Positions 51,153-60,996 of a stretch of DNA of 64,000 bases are shown here, piece after piece. The stretch's first letter is position 1. The number at the start of each line of letters is the position of its first letter. The notes beneath the pieces are model-generated. The model made no database searches and was not told where the DNA came from. It saw nothing but the letters and a program-made list of their open reading frames with translations. The stretch spans positions 124,001 through 188,000 of the forward strand of contig NZ_JABFTV010000002.1 of the NCBI RefSeq assembly GCF_021404405.1. The letters are read 5' to 3'. This stretch comes from Billgrantia aerodenitrificans (lineage in GTDB: Bacteria; Pseudomonadota; Gammaproteobacteria; Pseudomonadales; Halomonadaceae). The position numbers and the translations under genes are program-made.

Positions 51153-52457
51153 TCAGGCGAGGCGCTTGATCTCGAGGCTGTCGAGATAGGCCTGGGGGTC
51201 TTCTGGGTCGAAGGTCTTGCCGTCGAAGAAGGTCTCCACACCGCGGGAGGTGGAATCGGGAATGTCGGCGGAGTCGATACCGAGGGCGGCGGCCGCCTCG
51301 CGCCACAGGTCCTCACGGTTGACCTGCTCGATCAGCGCTTGACTGTCGAAGTCCTGAGGCAGGTAGCCCCAGCGCTTGTTCTCGGTGAGGAACCACAGGT
51401 CATGGCTCTTGAAGGGATAAGAGGCCTGGTTTTTCCAGTAGCGCATCATCTGCGGATGGTCTTCGATCACCAGGCCGGTGCCGTAGTCGAAGTTGCCCTG
51501 GATGCGGTCGATCAGATCGGCATAGGGGGCATGGATCCAGCGGCGGCGCGAGCAGATCTGGGCCATCTCCTCATGGTTGGCAGGGTCTTCGCACCACATC
51601 TGCGCTTCCATGATCGCTTTCAGCAGCGCCATGGCAGCGTTGGGGTTGGCTTCGACGTAATCGCTTCTCAGGGCGAAGGCTTTTTCGGGGTGATCGTTCC
51701 AGATCTCGCCGGTGGTATTGGCGGTGTAGCCGATGCCTTGATTGATCAACTGGTGGTTCCACGGCTCGCAGACGCAGAAGGTATCCATGCTGCCGACGCG
51801 CATGTTGGCCACCATCTGGGGCGGCGGCACGGTGATGGTGGAGATGTCGCGATTGGGGTCGATGCCGCCGGCCGCCATCCAGTAGCGAATCCACATGTCG
51901 TGGGTGCCGCCGGGGAAGGTCATGGCGGCATTGACCGCATCGCCCCCGGAACGCTTGGCGGCGATGGCCTCGGCGAACTCGCTGGTGTCGAGCCGTACCT
52001 TGAGGTCGGCGTGTTCGTTGCCCACCGAGATGCACTGGCCGTTGAGGTTGAGGCGCGCCAGGACGCTCATCGGCACCGGCCGGTTGTTGGGGGTGATGGC
52101 GCCGGCGCTCATCAGATAGGGCATCGGGGTGAGGATATGGGCGCCGTCGATGCCGTTGCGCTGGGAGCCCAGCACCAGGTTGTCGCGGGTGGTGCCCCAG
52201 GAGGACTGCTTGAGTACCTCGACGTCGGTCATGCCGTGGGCAGCGAAGAAGCCCTTTTCCACTGCCACGAACAGCGGTGCGGCATCGGTCAGGGCGATGA
52301 AGCCGAGCTTGGCCGAAGTGGTTTCAGGCCGTCCGCTGGCCACGGCCCAGCTCAACGGCAGGCTGCTGAGCAGAGCGGTACCGCCCACGACGCCAGCGGT
52401 CTGCTGCAGAAAACGGCGGCGGTCGAGTACGGGGTTGCCCTTGTTGGTCTTGTTCAT
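51153..52457 (-). CDS. nrtA: Periplasmic nitrate-binding protein
   Basis: A 434-residue NrtA/CmpA-family protein exported by the Tat pathway: DRRRFLQQTAGVVGG is a twin-arginine signal. The mature part has KLGFIALTDAAPLFVAVEKG, GTHDMWIRYWMAAGG and FCVCEPWNHQLINQGIGYTA. It captures nitrate for NrtBD. The signal separates it from the related cytoplasmic NasS (30104-31144). The start at 52457 gives MNKTNKGN; a slightly longer frame is possible. It is first in its operon, downstream of a sigma-54 promoter and attenuator. Confidence 0.93.
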   Translation of the reverse strand: MNKTNKGNPVLDRRRFLQQTAGVVGGTALLSSLPLSWAVASGRPETTSAKLGFIALTDAAPLFVAVEKGFFAAHGMTDVEVLKQSSWGTTRDNLVLGSQRNGIDGAHILTPMPYLMSAGAITPNNRPVPMSVLARLNLNGQCISVGNEHADLKVRLDTSEFAEAIAAKRSGGDAVNAAMTFPGGTHDMWIRYWMAAGGIDPNRDISTITVPPPQMVANMRVGSMDTFCVCEPWNHQLINQGIGYTANTTGEIWNDHPEKAFALRSDYVEANPNAAMALLKAIMEAQMWCEDPANHEEMAQICSRRRWIHAPYADLIDRIQGNFDYGTGLVIEDHPQMMRYWKNQASYPFKSHDLWFLTENKRWGYLPQDFDSQALIEQVNREDLWREAAAALGIDSADIPDSTSRGVETFFDGKTFDPEDPQAYLDSLEIKRLA

Positions 52458-52498
52458 GGGTATGGCTCCCAATAAGAAGTGTCTGGCCAAATGAAGAC

Positions 52499-52608
52499 GG
52501 CGCCTGCCCCGATTCGCATGACGATGTCACGGGAACCTGGGCAGACGCCGTTGTCTGGTCCTGGTGCTGCATGGAAGCGCTGAACCGTCGTTGACTCAGC
52601 GGACGGTT
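52499..52608 (-). promoter_or_regulatory. Antitermination leader of nrtA-nrtB-nrtD (probable NasR target)
   Basis: On the minus strand, an inverted repeat AACCGTC/GACGGTT (52608-52583, overlapping a CGCTGA/TCAGCG pair) is followed by a terminator-like stem GGCGTCTGCCC/GGGCAGGCGCC (52550-52499) and then GTCTTCATTT. The 5' arm is preceded by ACAACGGCG, close to CAACGACG in the nasB and nasA leaders. The nearest regulator gene upstream is nasR. Exact hexaloops were not resolved. Confidence 0.55.
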
Positions 52609-52614
52609 AGACTT

Positions 52615-52630
52615 TGCAGCTTGGGTGCCA
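52615..52630 (-). promoter_or_regulatory. Sigma-54 promoter of nrtA-nrtB-nrtD
   Basis: On the minus strand: TGGCACCCAAGCTGCA, with GG-N10-GC spacing and a strong TGGCAC -24 element, just upstream of the attenuator. Confidence 0.75.
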
Positions 52631-52664
52631 TTGCGCCTTGTTATTGATTTATTTCTTTTAAAAA

Positions 52665-52677
52665 CAATTCGTTGATA
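52665..52677 (-). promoter_or_regulatory. IHF-like site upstream of the nrtA promoter
   Basis: TATCAACGAATTG on the minus strand fits the IHF core WATCAA-N4-TTR and lies in an AT-rich tract about 35 bases upstream of the sigma-54 element. It would bend DNA to bring an upstream activator to the promoter. Confidence 0.5.
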
Positions 52678-52719
52678 TTTTGTTTGTGATGCCTGTCAAG
52701 GGCCGTGTCCGGCTCGCAG

Positions 52720-52734
52720 GCGCCGCGAAGGTGC
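52720..52734. promoter_or_regulatory. NtrC-like site upstream of nrtA
   Basis: GCGCCGCGAAGGTGC (plus strand) differs by one base from GCACY-N5-GGTGC. It lies about 90 bases upstream of the sigma-54 promoter, between nasR and nrtA. Confidence 0.35.
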
Positions 52735-52774
52735 GCTCGGGTTGTGCGATGCACCATTGCCGCCTGTGCCATTT

Positions 52775-54067
52775 TCAGTGCTCGATTCCGGTTTCCGCCG
52801 TTGGCTGAAGGATGTCGGCCAGCCCCAATACGGTCTGGGCGATCTCGGCCATGCTCTTGCTCTGGTCCATGGCCATCTTGCGCAGGAAGGCGTAGGCCTG
52901 TTCCTCGCTCATCTTCTGGTGGGACATGATCAGGCCCTTGGCGCGCTCGATCAGCTTGCGCTCACGCAGCGCCCTGCGCGTGTCCTCCAGCTCGTCGCTC
53001 AGGGCCTGCAGGCGCCCGGCCTGGGCGCGCATCAGCTCCACCAGCGAGCGATTGAGCGAGGAGCCCACTACCCGGGCGGTCACCTCGCCCAGCTCCTGGC
53101 TGGCGCTGCCGTCGAGCAACTCCACCAACTGCTGGCACACGCTCGGCAAGCCATCGTTCAACTGCTGGGTCAGCTCATCCCGGTGGGTCAGGCTGCGCCG
53201 CGCATCCAGGGTTCGCGTCAGGCACAGGCTGGTCAGCTCGCCGATCATGAAGGTCTCGACCCGCTGCATGGCATCGATCCGCCAGGTGGTCAGTTCGTAC
53301 CAGGTCTCGCCCAGGGTGCTGGCACTCTCCGGCAGCGCAACGTCGCCGCAGGCCATCTCCCGCAGCTGCTGAATGCCGGCCAGCGTGCGGCCGGGCATCT
53401 CCAGCTGCCACTGTTCGCGCACTGCCTCGCTGGTGAACTCGAGACAGGTGTCAAAGCAGCGCTGCTGGGCGTCGATCAGGTGCAGCAGCAGCTGACGATG
53501 CGCGTCATCGAAGGTACCGGAGGTGAAGCCGGCGGCACCGCAGGCACGCTCCTGGCCGGCCAGCTCCTTGCCCTGCATCAGATGAAAGATGGCAACCAGT
53601 GCCAGGGTGATGTCGGGGTCGCCGGCGGTATCGGCGGCTTCGAACACCACCGAGAGCAGGGCGCTGATGAGCTGATTGTACGATTGCGTTGCCGCGTCGG
53701 GGCCGATGCCGAGTGCGGCGATGTCCCGGCGCAGCGCGTCCAGACCTTCGAGGGCGTGCCAGACGAAGGCGACCCGCTTGAGCAGCCTGGCGGTGGTGGC
53801 AGGGCGACCGGCGGTCTCGCCCAGCGCCTCCAGGCGGGAGCGCAGGGCGCGCTCGGTGGCCAGGCACTCCTCGATACGCTCCTGACGATGCTCGGCGAAG
53901 CGCTGTCCGCCGGAGGCCAGGTAGACGTTCGACGCGCCGCGTTCCTTTTGCAGCGCGTGGATGAAACGGCTGACGTCGCCGACGATGTCGCAGGCGGCGG
54001 TAAGGTGTTCGAGATCGTCGATTTCGCAGCGCTTGGCTGCCAGCAGCAGGCGTTCGGCGGGTGTCAT
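52775..54067 (-). CDS. nasR: NIT-ANTAR nitrate-responsive antiterminator NasR
   Basis: 430 residues. The N-terminal NIT domain (about 1-330) is mostly helical, with FIHALQKERGASNVYLASGG carrying the conserved arginine of nitrate/nitrite sensing. The C-terminal ANTAR domain (about 370-425) has RKLIERAKGLIMSHQKMSEE and AYAFLRKMAMDQSKSMAEIA. NasR binds nitrate or nitrite directly and then prevents termination in the transporter leader. It lies immediately upstream of that leader. With NasT/NasS nearby, the strain has two different ANTAR circuits. Confidence 0.92.
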   Translation of the reverse strand: MTPAERLLLAAKRCEIDDLEHLTAACDIVGDVSRFIHALQKERGASNVYLASGGQRFAEHRQERIEECLATERALRSRLEALGETAGRPATTARLLKRVAFVWHALEGLDALRRDIAALGIGPDAATQSYNQLISALLSVVFEAADTAGDPDITLALVAIFHLMQGKELAGQERACGAAGFTSGTFDDAHRQLLLHLIDAQQRCFDTCLEFTSEAVREQWQLEMPGRTLAGIQQLREMACGDVALPESASTLGETWYELTTWRIDAMQRVETFMIGELTSLCLTRTLDARRSLTHRDELTQQLNDGLPSVCQQLVELLDGSASQELGEVTARVVGSSLNRSLVELMRAQAGRLQALSDELEDTRRALRERKLIERAKGLIMSHQKMSEEQAYAFLRKMAMDQSKSMAEIAQTVLGLADILQPTAETGIEH

Positions 54068-54158
54068 GGCTCACCTCGTTCATACGCAATGGCCGCCGCC
54101 CCGAGGGCGGCGGCCAGATTGGGCAAGCGTTGCGGCACGGGTGCCGCGGTGCTTGCGA

Positions 54159-55511
54159 TCAGCGCAGCGACAGCGCGCCGGCGCCGGTATCCTCGCCTAC
54201 GGCCTGGCGATAGGCTTCGGCTTCCTCGGCTTCCGTTTCGTCGCTGAAGCGCACCAGCAGAGCGCAGGAGGCCAGTACCAGCACGATCAGGCCGAGGTAG
54301 AACAGGCCCTGCTGATAAGTGATGGCTTCGCTGCGGAAGAGGAAGGCGGCAGCCACGGCGCCGACGTTGCCACCGGCCCCGACGATGCCGGCCACCGCAC
54401 CCAGGGCCTTCTTGTTGATGAAGGGCACCACGCCGTAGGTGGCGCCTTCGGCCATCTGCACGAACAGGCTGAACACCAGCATGATGCCGATGGCATAAGA
54501 GAGCACGTGCATCTGCGAAAAGGCCACCAGGGCGATGCCCTCGCAGATCAGGGCGATGAACAACCAGCGCACGCGCCCCTTGAGGCCGCCGTTGCGGGCG
54601 AACAGGTCGGAGAACACGCCGCCCAGGGTGCGGGCGAAGACGTTCATCAGCCCGAACAGGCCGGCGATCATGCCGGCGGTGGCCAGCGTCAGGTCGAAGT
54701 GATCGAAGAAGTAGATGGCGGCGATGTTGTTGATGGTCAGCTCGACGCCGAAGCAGATGGCATAGACCACGAACAGCGCCCACACGCGAATATCCTTGGC
54801 GGCGGACATGAAGCTCTTGCCGGCACTGTTCTCGCCGGTGGCGGGGGGCAGCTCGCCGCGTGCGCGCAGCTCGTCGAAGTTGCCGTTGGGGGCGTCCTGG
54901 GTGAACAGCCAGTAGCCGATGCCGGTGACGAACATCACCACGCCCGGTACCACCATGGCCAGACGCCAGCCCAGCGTCTCGCTGACGCCCAGCATCAGCA
55001 GTCCGGAGAAGATCAGCGGCATGACGATCTGGGTGGTGCCGCCCCCCAGGTTGCCCCAGCCGGCGCTGGTAGCGTTGGCCGTGCCCACCACGTTGGGCGC
55101 GAACATCATGGTGGTGTGGTACTGGGTGATGACGAACGAGGCGCCGATGGCACCGATAGCCAGGCGCGCCAGCAGGAAGGTCTCGAAGCTGTTGGCGAAG
55201 CCGATGCTCATCACCGGAATGGAGCCCAGCACCAGCAGGCCGGTGTAGGTCTTGCGCGGCCCGATACGATCGCACAGCACGCCGATCAGCAGCCTCACGA
55301 TCACCGTGATCAAGACCGAGGCGATGATGGTGTTGCCGATCTGGGTCTGGGTCAGGTTAAGGTCTTCGCGTACCACCGCCATCAGCGGGGCGATGCCGAA
55401 CCAGCCGAAGAAGCAGATGTGGAAGGCGAACCAGGAGAAGTGGAAGGCACGCATCTGTGGCGTGCGCAGGCTCAAGAGACGAATGCGGTTCGCCTTGTTG
55501 AGAATTTCCAT
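54159..55511 (-). CDS. narK: NarK-type nitrate/nitrite MFS transporter
   Basis: A 450-residue MFS protein with 12 helices and the nitrate-porter family sequences AFHFSWFAFHICFFGWFGIA, FANSFETFLLARLAIGAIGA, GWGNLGGGTTQIVMP and GAVAGIVGAGGNVGAVAAAF (the second nitrate signature). Arginines in helix 2 and 8 expected to bind nitrate lie in the LARLAIG and FARTLGG stretches or nearby. The start at 55511 (MEILNKANRIRLL) has GAGG about 10 bases upstream. A consensus FNR/ANR box lies about 115 bases upstream. Confidence 0.9.
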   Translation of the reverse strand: MEILNKANRIRLLSLRTPQMRAFHFSWFAFHICFFGWFGIAPLMAVVREDLNLTQTQIGNTIIASVLITVIVRLLIGVLCDRIGPRKTYTGLLVLGSIPVMSIGFANSFETFLLARLAIGAIGASFVITQYHTTMMFAPNVVGTANATSAGWGNLGGGTTQIVMPLIFSGLLMLGVSETLGWRLAMVVPGVVMFVTGIGYWLFTQDAPNGNFDELRARGELPPATGENSAGKSFMSAAKDIRVWALFVVYAICFGVELTINNIAAIYFFDHFDLTLATAGMIAGLFGLMNVFARTLGGVFSDLFARNGGLKGRVRWLFIALICEGIALVAFSQMHVLSYAIGIMLVFSLFVQMAEGATYGVVPFINKKALGAVAGIVGAGGNVGAVAAAFLFRSEAITYQQGLFYLGLIVLVLASCALLVRFSDETEAEEAEAYRQAVGEDTGAGALSLR

Positions 55512-55624
55512 GGGCTGTGACCTCGTACGGATTGTCGATACATGAGTTCGCCCTTCTCCGTTGAAGGTCTGGTCTGACGCACTCGTACTTCCCTTGGAAG
55601 CCTGGTCCACGCCTACCCGGCAAT

Positions 55625-55638
55625 TTGATTCATATCAA
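55625..55638. promoter_or_regulatory. FNR/ANR box upstream of narK
   Basis: TTGATTCATATCAA matches TTGAT-N4-ATCAA perfectly. It suggests oxygen-limited induction of narK, separate from the sigma-54 control of the assimilatory genes. Confidence 0.75.
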
Positions 55639-55874
55639 GCAATCCGTTTGCCACATCTTCACGTTGTTCATTTAAAACATCGGGTTATGGTTTGATGGGT
55701 GGATCGGAGTCCGTATGACCCTGGAAGAGAATGACAAGAGAGAGGTGGGAGAGTGGTCACAGGGTGGCAAGAATGGTGCAGTGCCGCACGATAATGCCCC
55801 CTGCTGGTGCTAGGGGGGAGGGCGGCGAGATCGGTTCAGCAGGTCTTCAGGGTTCAGCAGGTCTTAACCGTGGA

Positions 55875-56606
55875 TCAGTACATGGCCAGTTGGGTGGCGT
55901 CACGCTCGCAGCTGAGGAAGGCGGAGTTTTCCAGCCATTCGGGATCGGGGAAGTAGGCGAACAGGTAATGATCTTCCTTGATGCTGTCGATCAGCGGATA
56001 GGTCACTTCCTGGCGTACCGCCGGGCAGCCGTGACTGCGCCCCAGCCGGCCGGTCTGGCGGATGAAGGCCTCGCTGACGTAGTCGGCGCCGTGGATCACG
56101 ATGGCACGCTGATAGGCAAGGTCGTTGACGCCTGGCTCCAGCCCTTCCAGGCGCAGAGAGTAGCCGTTGCGTCCGTAGTAGCTGTTCATGGTGCGAAACA
56201 GGCCGAGGCTCGACTGGTAGCTCTCGGGTGTGTTGGAGAACACCGTGGCCTCGGCATCGCCCGAGCCGCGGCCATGGGAAACCAGCTCCTCGAACATCAG
56301 GCGCTGCTGGGCCAGGTCGAAGACCCACAGGCGCGGCTCGGTGGAGGGGCGGGAGAAGTCGATGACGGCCAGGCGCCTGGCATCGGGCTCGGCGCAGGCC
56401 ACGGCTTTGGCGGCCAGCTTCAGCACCACCGGGTTGGCGTCGGGAGCCAGGTTGGCCAGGGTCCGACTGAGCGGTGCGGGAGAAGGATACGAAAGCCCTG
56501 CCTGGCTCAGGAAGTTACCGGCATGGGCGGTGGGCAGGGTGACCAGCAGGGAGGCGGCCAGGGTCGAGAGCGGAAGTCGTAGCGTCGGTAGAAAGCGCAT
56601 TGGCAT
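55875..56606 (-). CDS. Periplasmic L,D-transpeptidase catalytic-domain protein
   Basis: A 243-residue protein with a signal peptide (RLPLSTLAASLLVTLPTAHA) and a YkuD-2 type catalytic domain: LVSHGRGSGDAEATVFSNTP, RAIVIHGADYVSEAF and LGRSHGCPAVRQEV with catalytic Cys194 and the preceding His. Such enzymes act on peptidoglycan peptides, but this subgroup's exact reaction is not settled. It is divergent from the larger L,D-transpeptidase at 56771. Confidence 0.83.
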   Translation of the reverse strand: MPMRFLPTLRLPLSTLAASLLVTLPTAHAGNFLSQAGLSYPSPAPLSRTLANLAPDANPVVLKLAAKAVACAEPDARRLAVIDFSRPSTEPRLWVFDLAQQRLMFEELVSHGRGSGDAEATVFSNTPESYQSSLGLFRTMNSYYGRNGYSLRLEGLEPGVNDLAYQRAIVIHGADYVSEAFIRQTGRLGRSHGCPAVRQEVTYPLIDSIKEDHYLFAYFPDPEWLENSAFLSCERDATQLAMY

Positions 56607-56770
56607 GCCTATGGCGTTGCAACACCGCAGCGGCAGCGCCGCATACAGGGTAAACGTAAAGAAAAGTGAAGATGCACGGGCCCGGCTGGCTTGCAGCCAC
56701 TAGCCAGGCACTATTATGAAGAGAGGGGCCAGGAAGGCCAGACCAGCCATCAACGGAGCAGGGGGGATCG

Positions 56771-58411
56771 ATGCGCTTTATTACATGGATGGGAGTACTG
56801 GTGATGCTGCTTGTCGCCATGCCGGGAGCCTCGGCGGAGGAGCGGGCGCGCCAGGCGAGCGTTGACGATGCGGATGACAGGCCGAGCCTGTCGCGCGCGC
56901 TGGCCGATGAAAGCGAGTTGCTGCAGGCGTTCTATGCCCAGCGCGACCATCGACCGGCCTGGCGGGATGAGGAAACGATAGCCGGGCTCGTTTCAACGCT
57001 GCGTGCCCTCGATGAGGATGGCTTGACCCCCGAGGACTACCGTCCCGACGATATCGAGGCGGAATACCGCAGCGTGCGCGACGAGGACGCGGATAGCGAA
57101 CGGCAAATCCACTACGAGCTATTTGCCAGCCGCATGTTGTTCACGGCGCTCGAACATCTGCAGCGGGGCAAGGTCGACCCCAAATCGCTGAGCGCGGATT
57201 GGGAGGTGCCGGTGGAGGCGCCCGACCTGGATCTTGCCGCGATATCGGATGCCATCGACCAGCAGCAATTCGACCGCATGCTGGTGGAGGCGCGACCGCC
57301 CTACACGCCTTACCAGCGCTTGCGTGAAGGGCTGGCTCGCTATCGCGACATCGAACGGCAGGGCGGCTGGGAGCGGCTGCCGGAACGCGATAGTGCGCTG
57401 CGTGTGGGAGACGACGACGACGTGGAGCTTCTGCGTGAACGTCTGGCCGTGGCCGGTGTGCTCGAAAATGGGGCGACCGACGACGGGGATGAAGACAACG
57501 GCGCCGCTTCCGGGGAGGCTCGGGAGGGCGCCGATCCGCGGCGTTTCGACAGCGACCTGGAAGCGGCAGTGCGCCGTTTCCAGCGGCGGCACCTGCTGGA
57601 GCCCGACGGCATCGTCGGACGTCAGACGCTTGCAGCGCTCAACGTTCCCGTCGAGCGGCGCATCGATCAGATTCGCCTCAACATGGAGCGTGCCCGCTGG
57701 TTGCTGCACGGCCTGCCCGAGGCCTATGTGCTGGTCGACATCGCCGGCTACGAGCTCAGCTACTTTCGTCCCGACGGTGAGGTCTGGCGCTCGCGTATCG
57801 TGGTGGGGCAGCCCTATCGGCGTACGCCGTCGCTGCGCTCCGAGATCACCCACATGACCGTCAATCCCACCTGGACGATTCCACCCACCATTCTGCGCCA
57901 GGACGTGCTGCCGGCGGTGCGCCGCGACCTGGGATATCTATGGCGTGAGCGCATCCAGGTACTGAGTCCTTCCGGGCAGCCGCTCGACCCCTGGCGGGTC
58001 GACTGGGACAATCCCGGCAACATCGTGCTGCGCCAGGCGCCGGGGCCGCAGAATGCACTGGGGCAGCTCGCCATCCGCTTTCCTAACGACCACATGGTCT
58101 ATCTCCACGATACGCCGGCACAGGGAAATTTTTCGCGCTATCAGCGCGCCTTCAGCTCTGGCTGCATTCGCGTCGAGAACATTCGTGGACTGGCCCAACT
58201 GCTGTTCGACGATACCGACAGCGATCAGGACATCGACGCGCGCATCGACAGCGGAGAAACCCGCAACGTCTCGCTCGCCAACCGCATGCCGGTCATCCTG
58301 CACTACTGGACCGTCAACCCTGACGATGACGGTGCGCTCTCGTTCCGTCCCGATATCTACGAGCGTGACGACGAGCTGCTGCGCGAACTGGATCGCCCGC
58401 TGGAGCTGTGA
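56771..58411 (+). CDS. YcbB/LdtD-type L,D-transpeptidase
   Basis: 546 residues. Signal peptide (MGVLVMLLVAMPGASA), an LdtD-type N-terminal scaffold (LLQAFYAQRDHRPAWRDEET, DEDGLTPEDYRPDDIEAEYR), a peptidoglycan-binding repeat (LEAAVRRFQRRHLLEPDGIV), and the YkuD catalytic domain with HDTPAQGNFSRYQRAFSSGC (catalytic Cys465) and IRVENIRGLA. It forms 3-3 cross-links in peptidoglycan. ATG 56771 has AGGGGGGAT upstream. An acidic insert (about residues 235-260, DDGDEDNGAASGEAREG) interrupts the scaffold. Confidence 0.9.
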   Translation: MRFITWMGVLVMLLVAMPGASAEERARQASVDDADDRPSLSRALADESELLQAFYAQRDHRPAWRDEETIAGLVSTLRALDEDGLTPEDYRPDDIEAEYRSVRDEDADSERQIHYELFASRMLFTALEHLQRGKVDPKSLSADWEVPVEAPDLDLAAISDAIDQQQFDRMLVEARPPYTPYQRLREGLARYRDIERQGGWERLPERDSALRVGDDDDVELLRERLAVAGVLENGATDDGDEDNGAASGEAREGADPRRFDSDLEAAVRRFQRRHLLEPDGIVGRQTLAALNVPVERRIDQIRLNMERARWLLHGLPEAYVLVDIAGYELSYFRPDGEVWRSRIVVGQPYRRTPSLRSEITHMTVNPTWTIPPTILRQDVLPAVRRDLGYLWRERIQVLSPSGQPLDPWRVDWDNPGNIVLRQAPGPQNALGQLAIRFPNDHMVYLHDTPAQGNFSRYQRAFSSGCIRVENIRGLAQLLFDDTDSDQDIDARIDSGETRNVSLANRMPVILHYWTVNPDDDGALSFRPDIYERDDELLRELDRPLEL

Positions 58412-58430
58412 GCCAGCGGGCGTGAAAAAA

Positions 58431-58457
58431 GCCCCGGCCACGTCCTGTGGCCGGGGC
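58431..58457 (-). terminator. Factor-independent terminator of the DUF1127 gene
   Basis: An 11-bp stem (GCCCCGGCCAC/GTGGCCGGGGC) and 5-base loop, followed on the minus strand by TTTTTT. A second hairpin, CGCCCGCTGG/CCAGCGGGCG, overlaps the ldtD stop. Confidence 0.9.
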
Positions 58458-58461
58458 ATGG

Positions 58462-58728
58462 CTAAGCCAGGCTTGCCCCGCAGCGGGGACAGACCGTGCG
58501 GGGGCTTTCGCTTGCAGCGGAGGCAGCGCCGGAAGTCGCTACGACTTCACTCTTGCCGGTGGCGATACGCTCCGGGTGGAGCGGTACCAGCTTGCCGCGT
58601 TCCCAGCGCAGGCCGATGTCCTTGAGCATGCGGGGATCGCAGTCGCGCAGCGAAGCATCGCGGCGGCGATTGGCGTAGTGGGCGCCCACGGCGCGTAGCA
58701 GACGACGGGTAGTGCGAAGTAGTGCCAT
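58462..58728 (-). CDS. DUF1127 protein with a CxxC tail
   Basis: An 88-residue basic protein. Residues about 1-45 match DUF1127 (RRDASLRDCDPRMLKDIGLR), a small Arg-rich domain that in other bacteria binds RNA or affects phosphate and nitrogen metabolism. It is longer than usual (typical 45-60), with a C-terminal extension ending TVCPRCGASLA that has a lone CxxC. GGAGACCGAGATC is upstream of the ATG. Confidence 0.7.
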   Translation of the reverse strand: MALLRTTRRLLRAVGAHYANRRRDASLRDCDPRMLKDIGLRWERGKLVPLHPERIATGKSEVVATSGAASAASESPRTVCPRCGASLA

Positions 58729-59041
58729 GATCTCGGTCTCCTTGAGTGGAGGCCGGGAACTTGTGCGCGGTAGACGGGAAAAGTGCTATCCAGGCTTGGC
58801 CGCGACAAGTGCCGCGGCCAGCGTCCTTCAGGTGTCGTCGTTTCGACGGCCGGCCCACGGCAGCAGCAAACGGGTACGCATCGCGTTAATGGATACGCGA
58901 TGTTGCCGACTTGCCTTGTTGCCTGGAAGTAGCCAGCGCATGAGGGACGTTTCTCGATGGGTAATGAACAATGGATTGTGCCGCATCGTCGATGCGACTC
59001 TTTTCTTATAGCCAATCGCTCAACAAGCGTCAACGAATGAT
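58729..59041. other. Intergenic region
   Basis: Holds the promoter of the DUF1127 gene and the 3' side of the ABC transporter gene. A small hairpin (GCATC-GTC-GATGC followed by GACTCTTTTCTT) near 58984 could be a weak terminator. I see no gene. Confidence 0.35.
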
Positions 59042-60901
<1,860 letters not shown>

Positions 60902-60937
60902 GGGTTAGCTGGAGACGACCAGGGAGTGGTGCTCAAC

Positions 60938-60971
60938 AAACGACGCCCTGCACTGGGGCAGGGCGTCGTTT
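60938..60971 (-). terminator. Terminator of the M23 peptidase gene
   Basis: A perfect 14-bp stem (AAACGACGCCCTGC/GCAGGGCGTCGTTT) with a 6-base loop, just after the minus-strand gene at 60997-62751. Confidence 0.8.
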
Positions 60972-60996
60972 GACGTGCATCGGCGATGATATCGGA

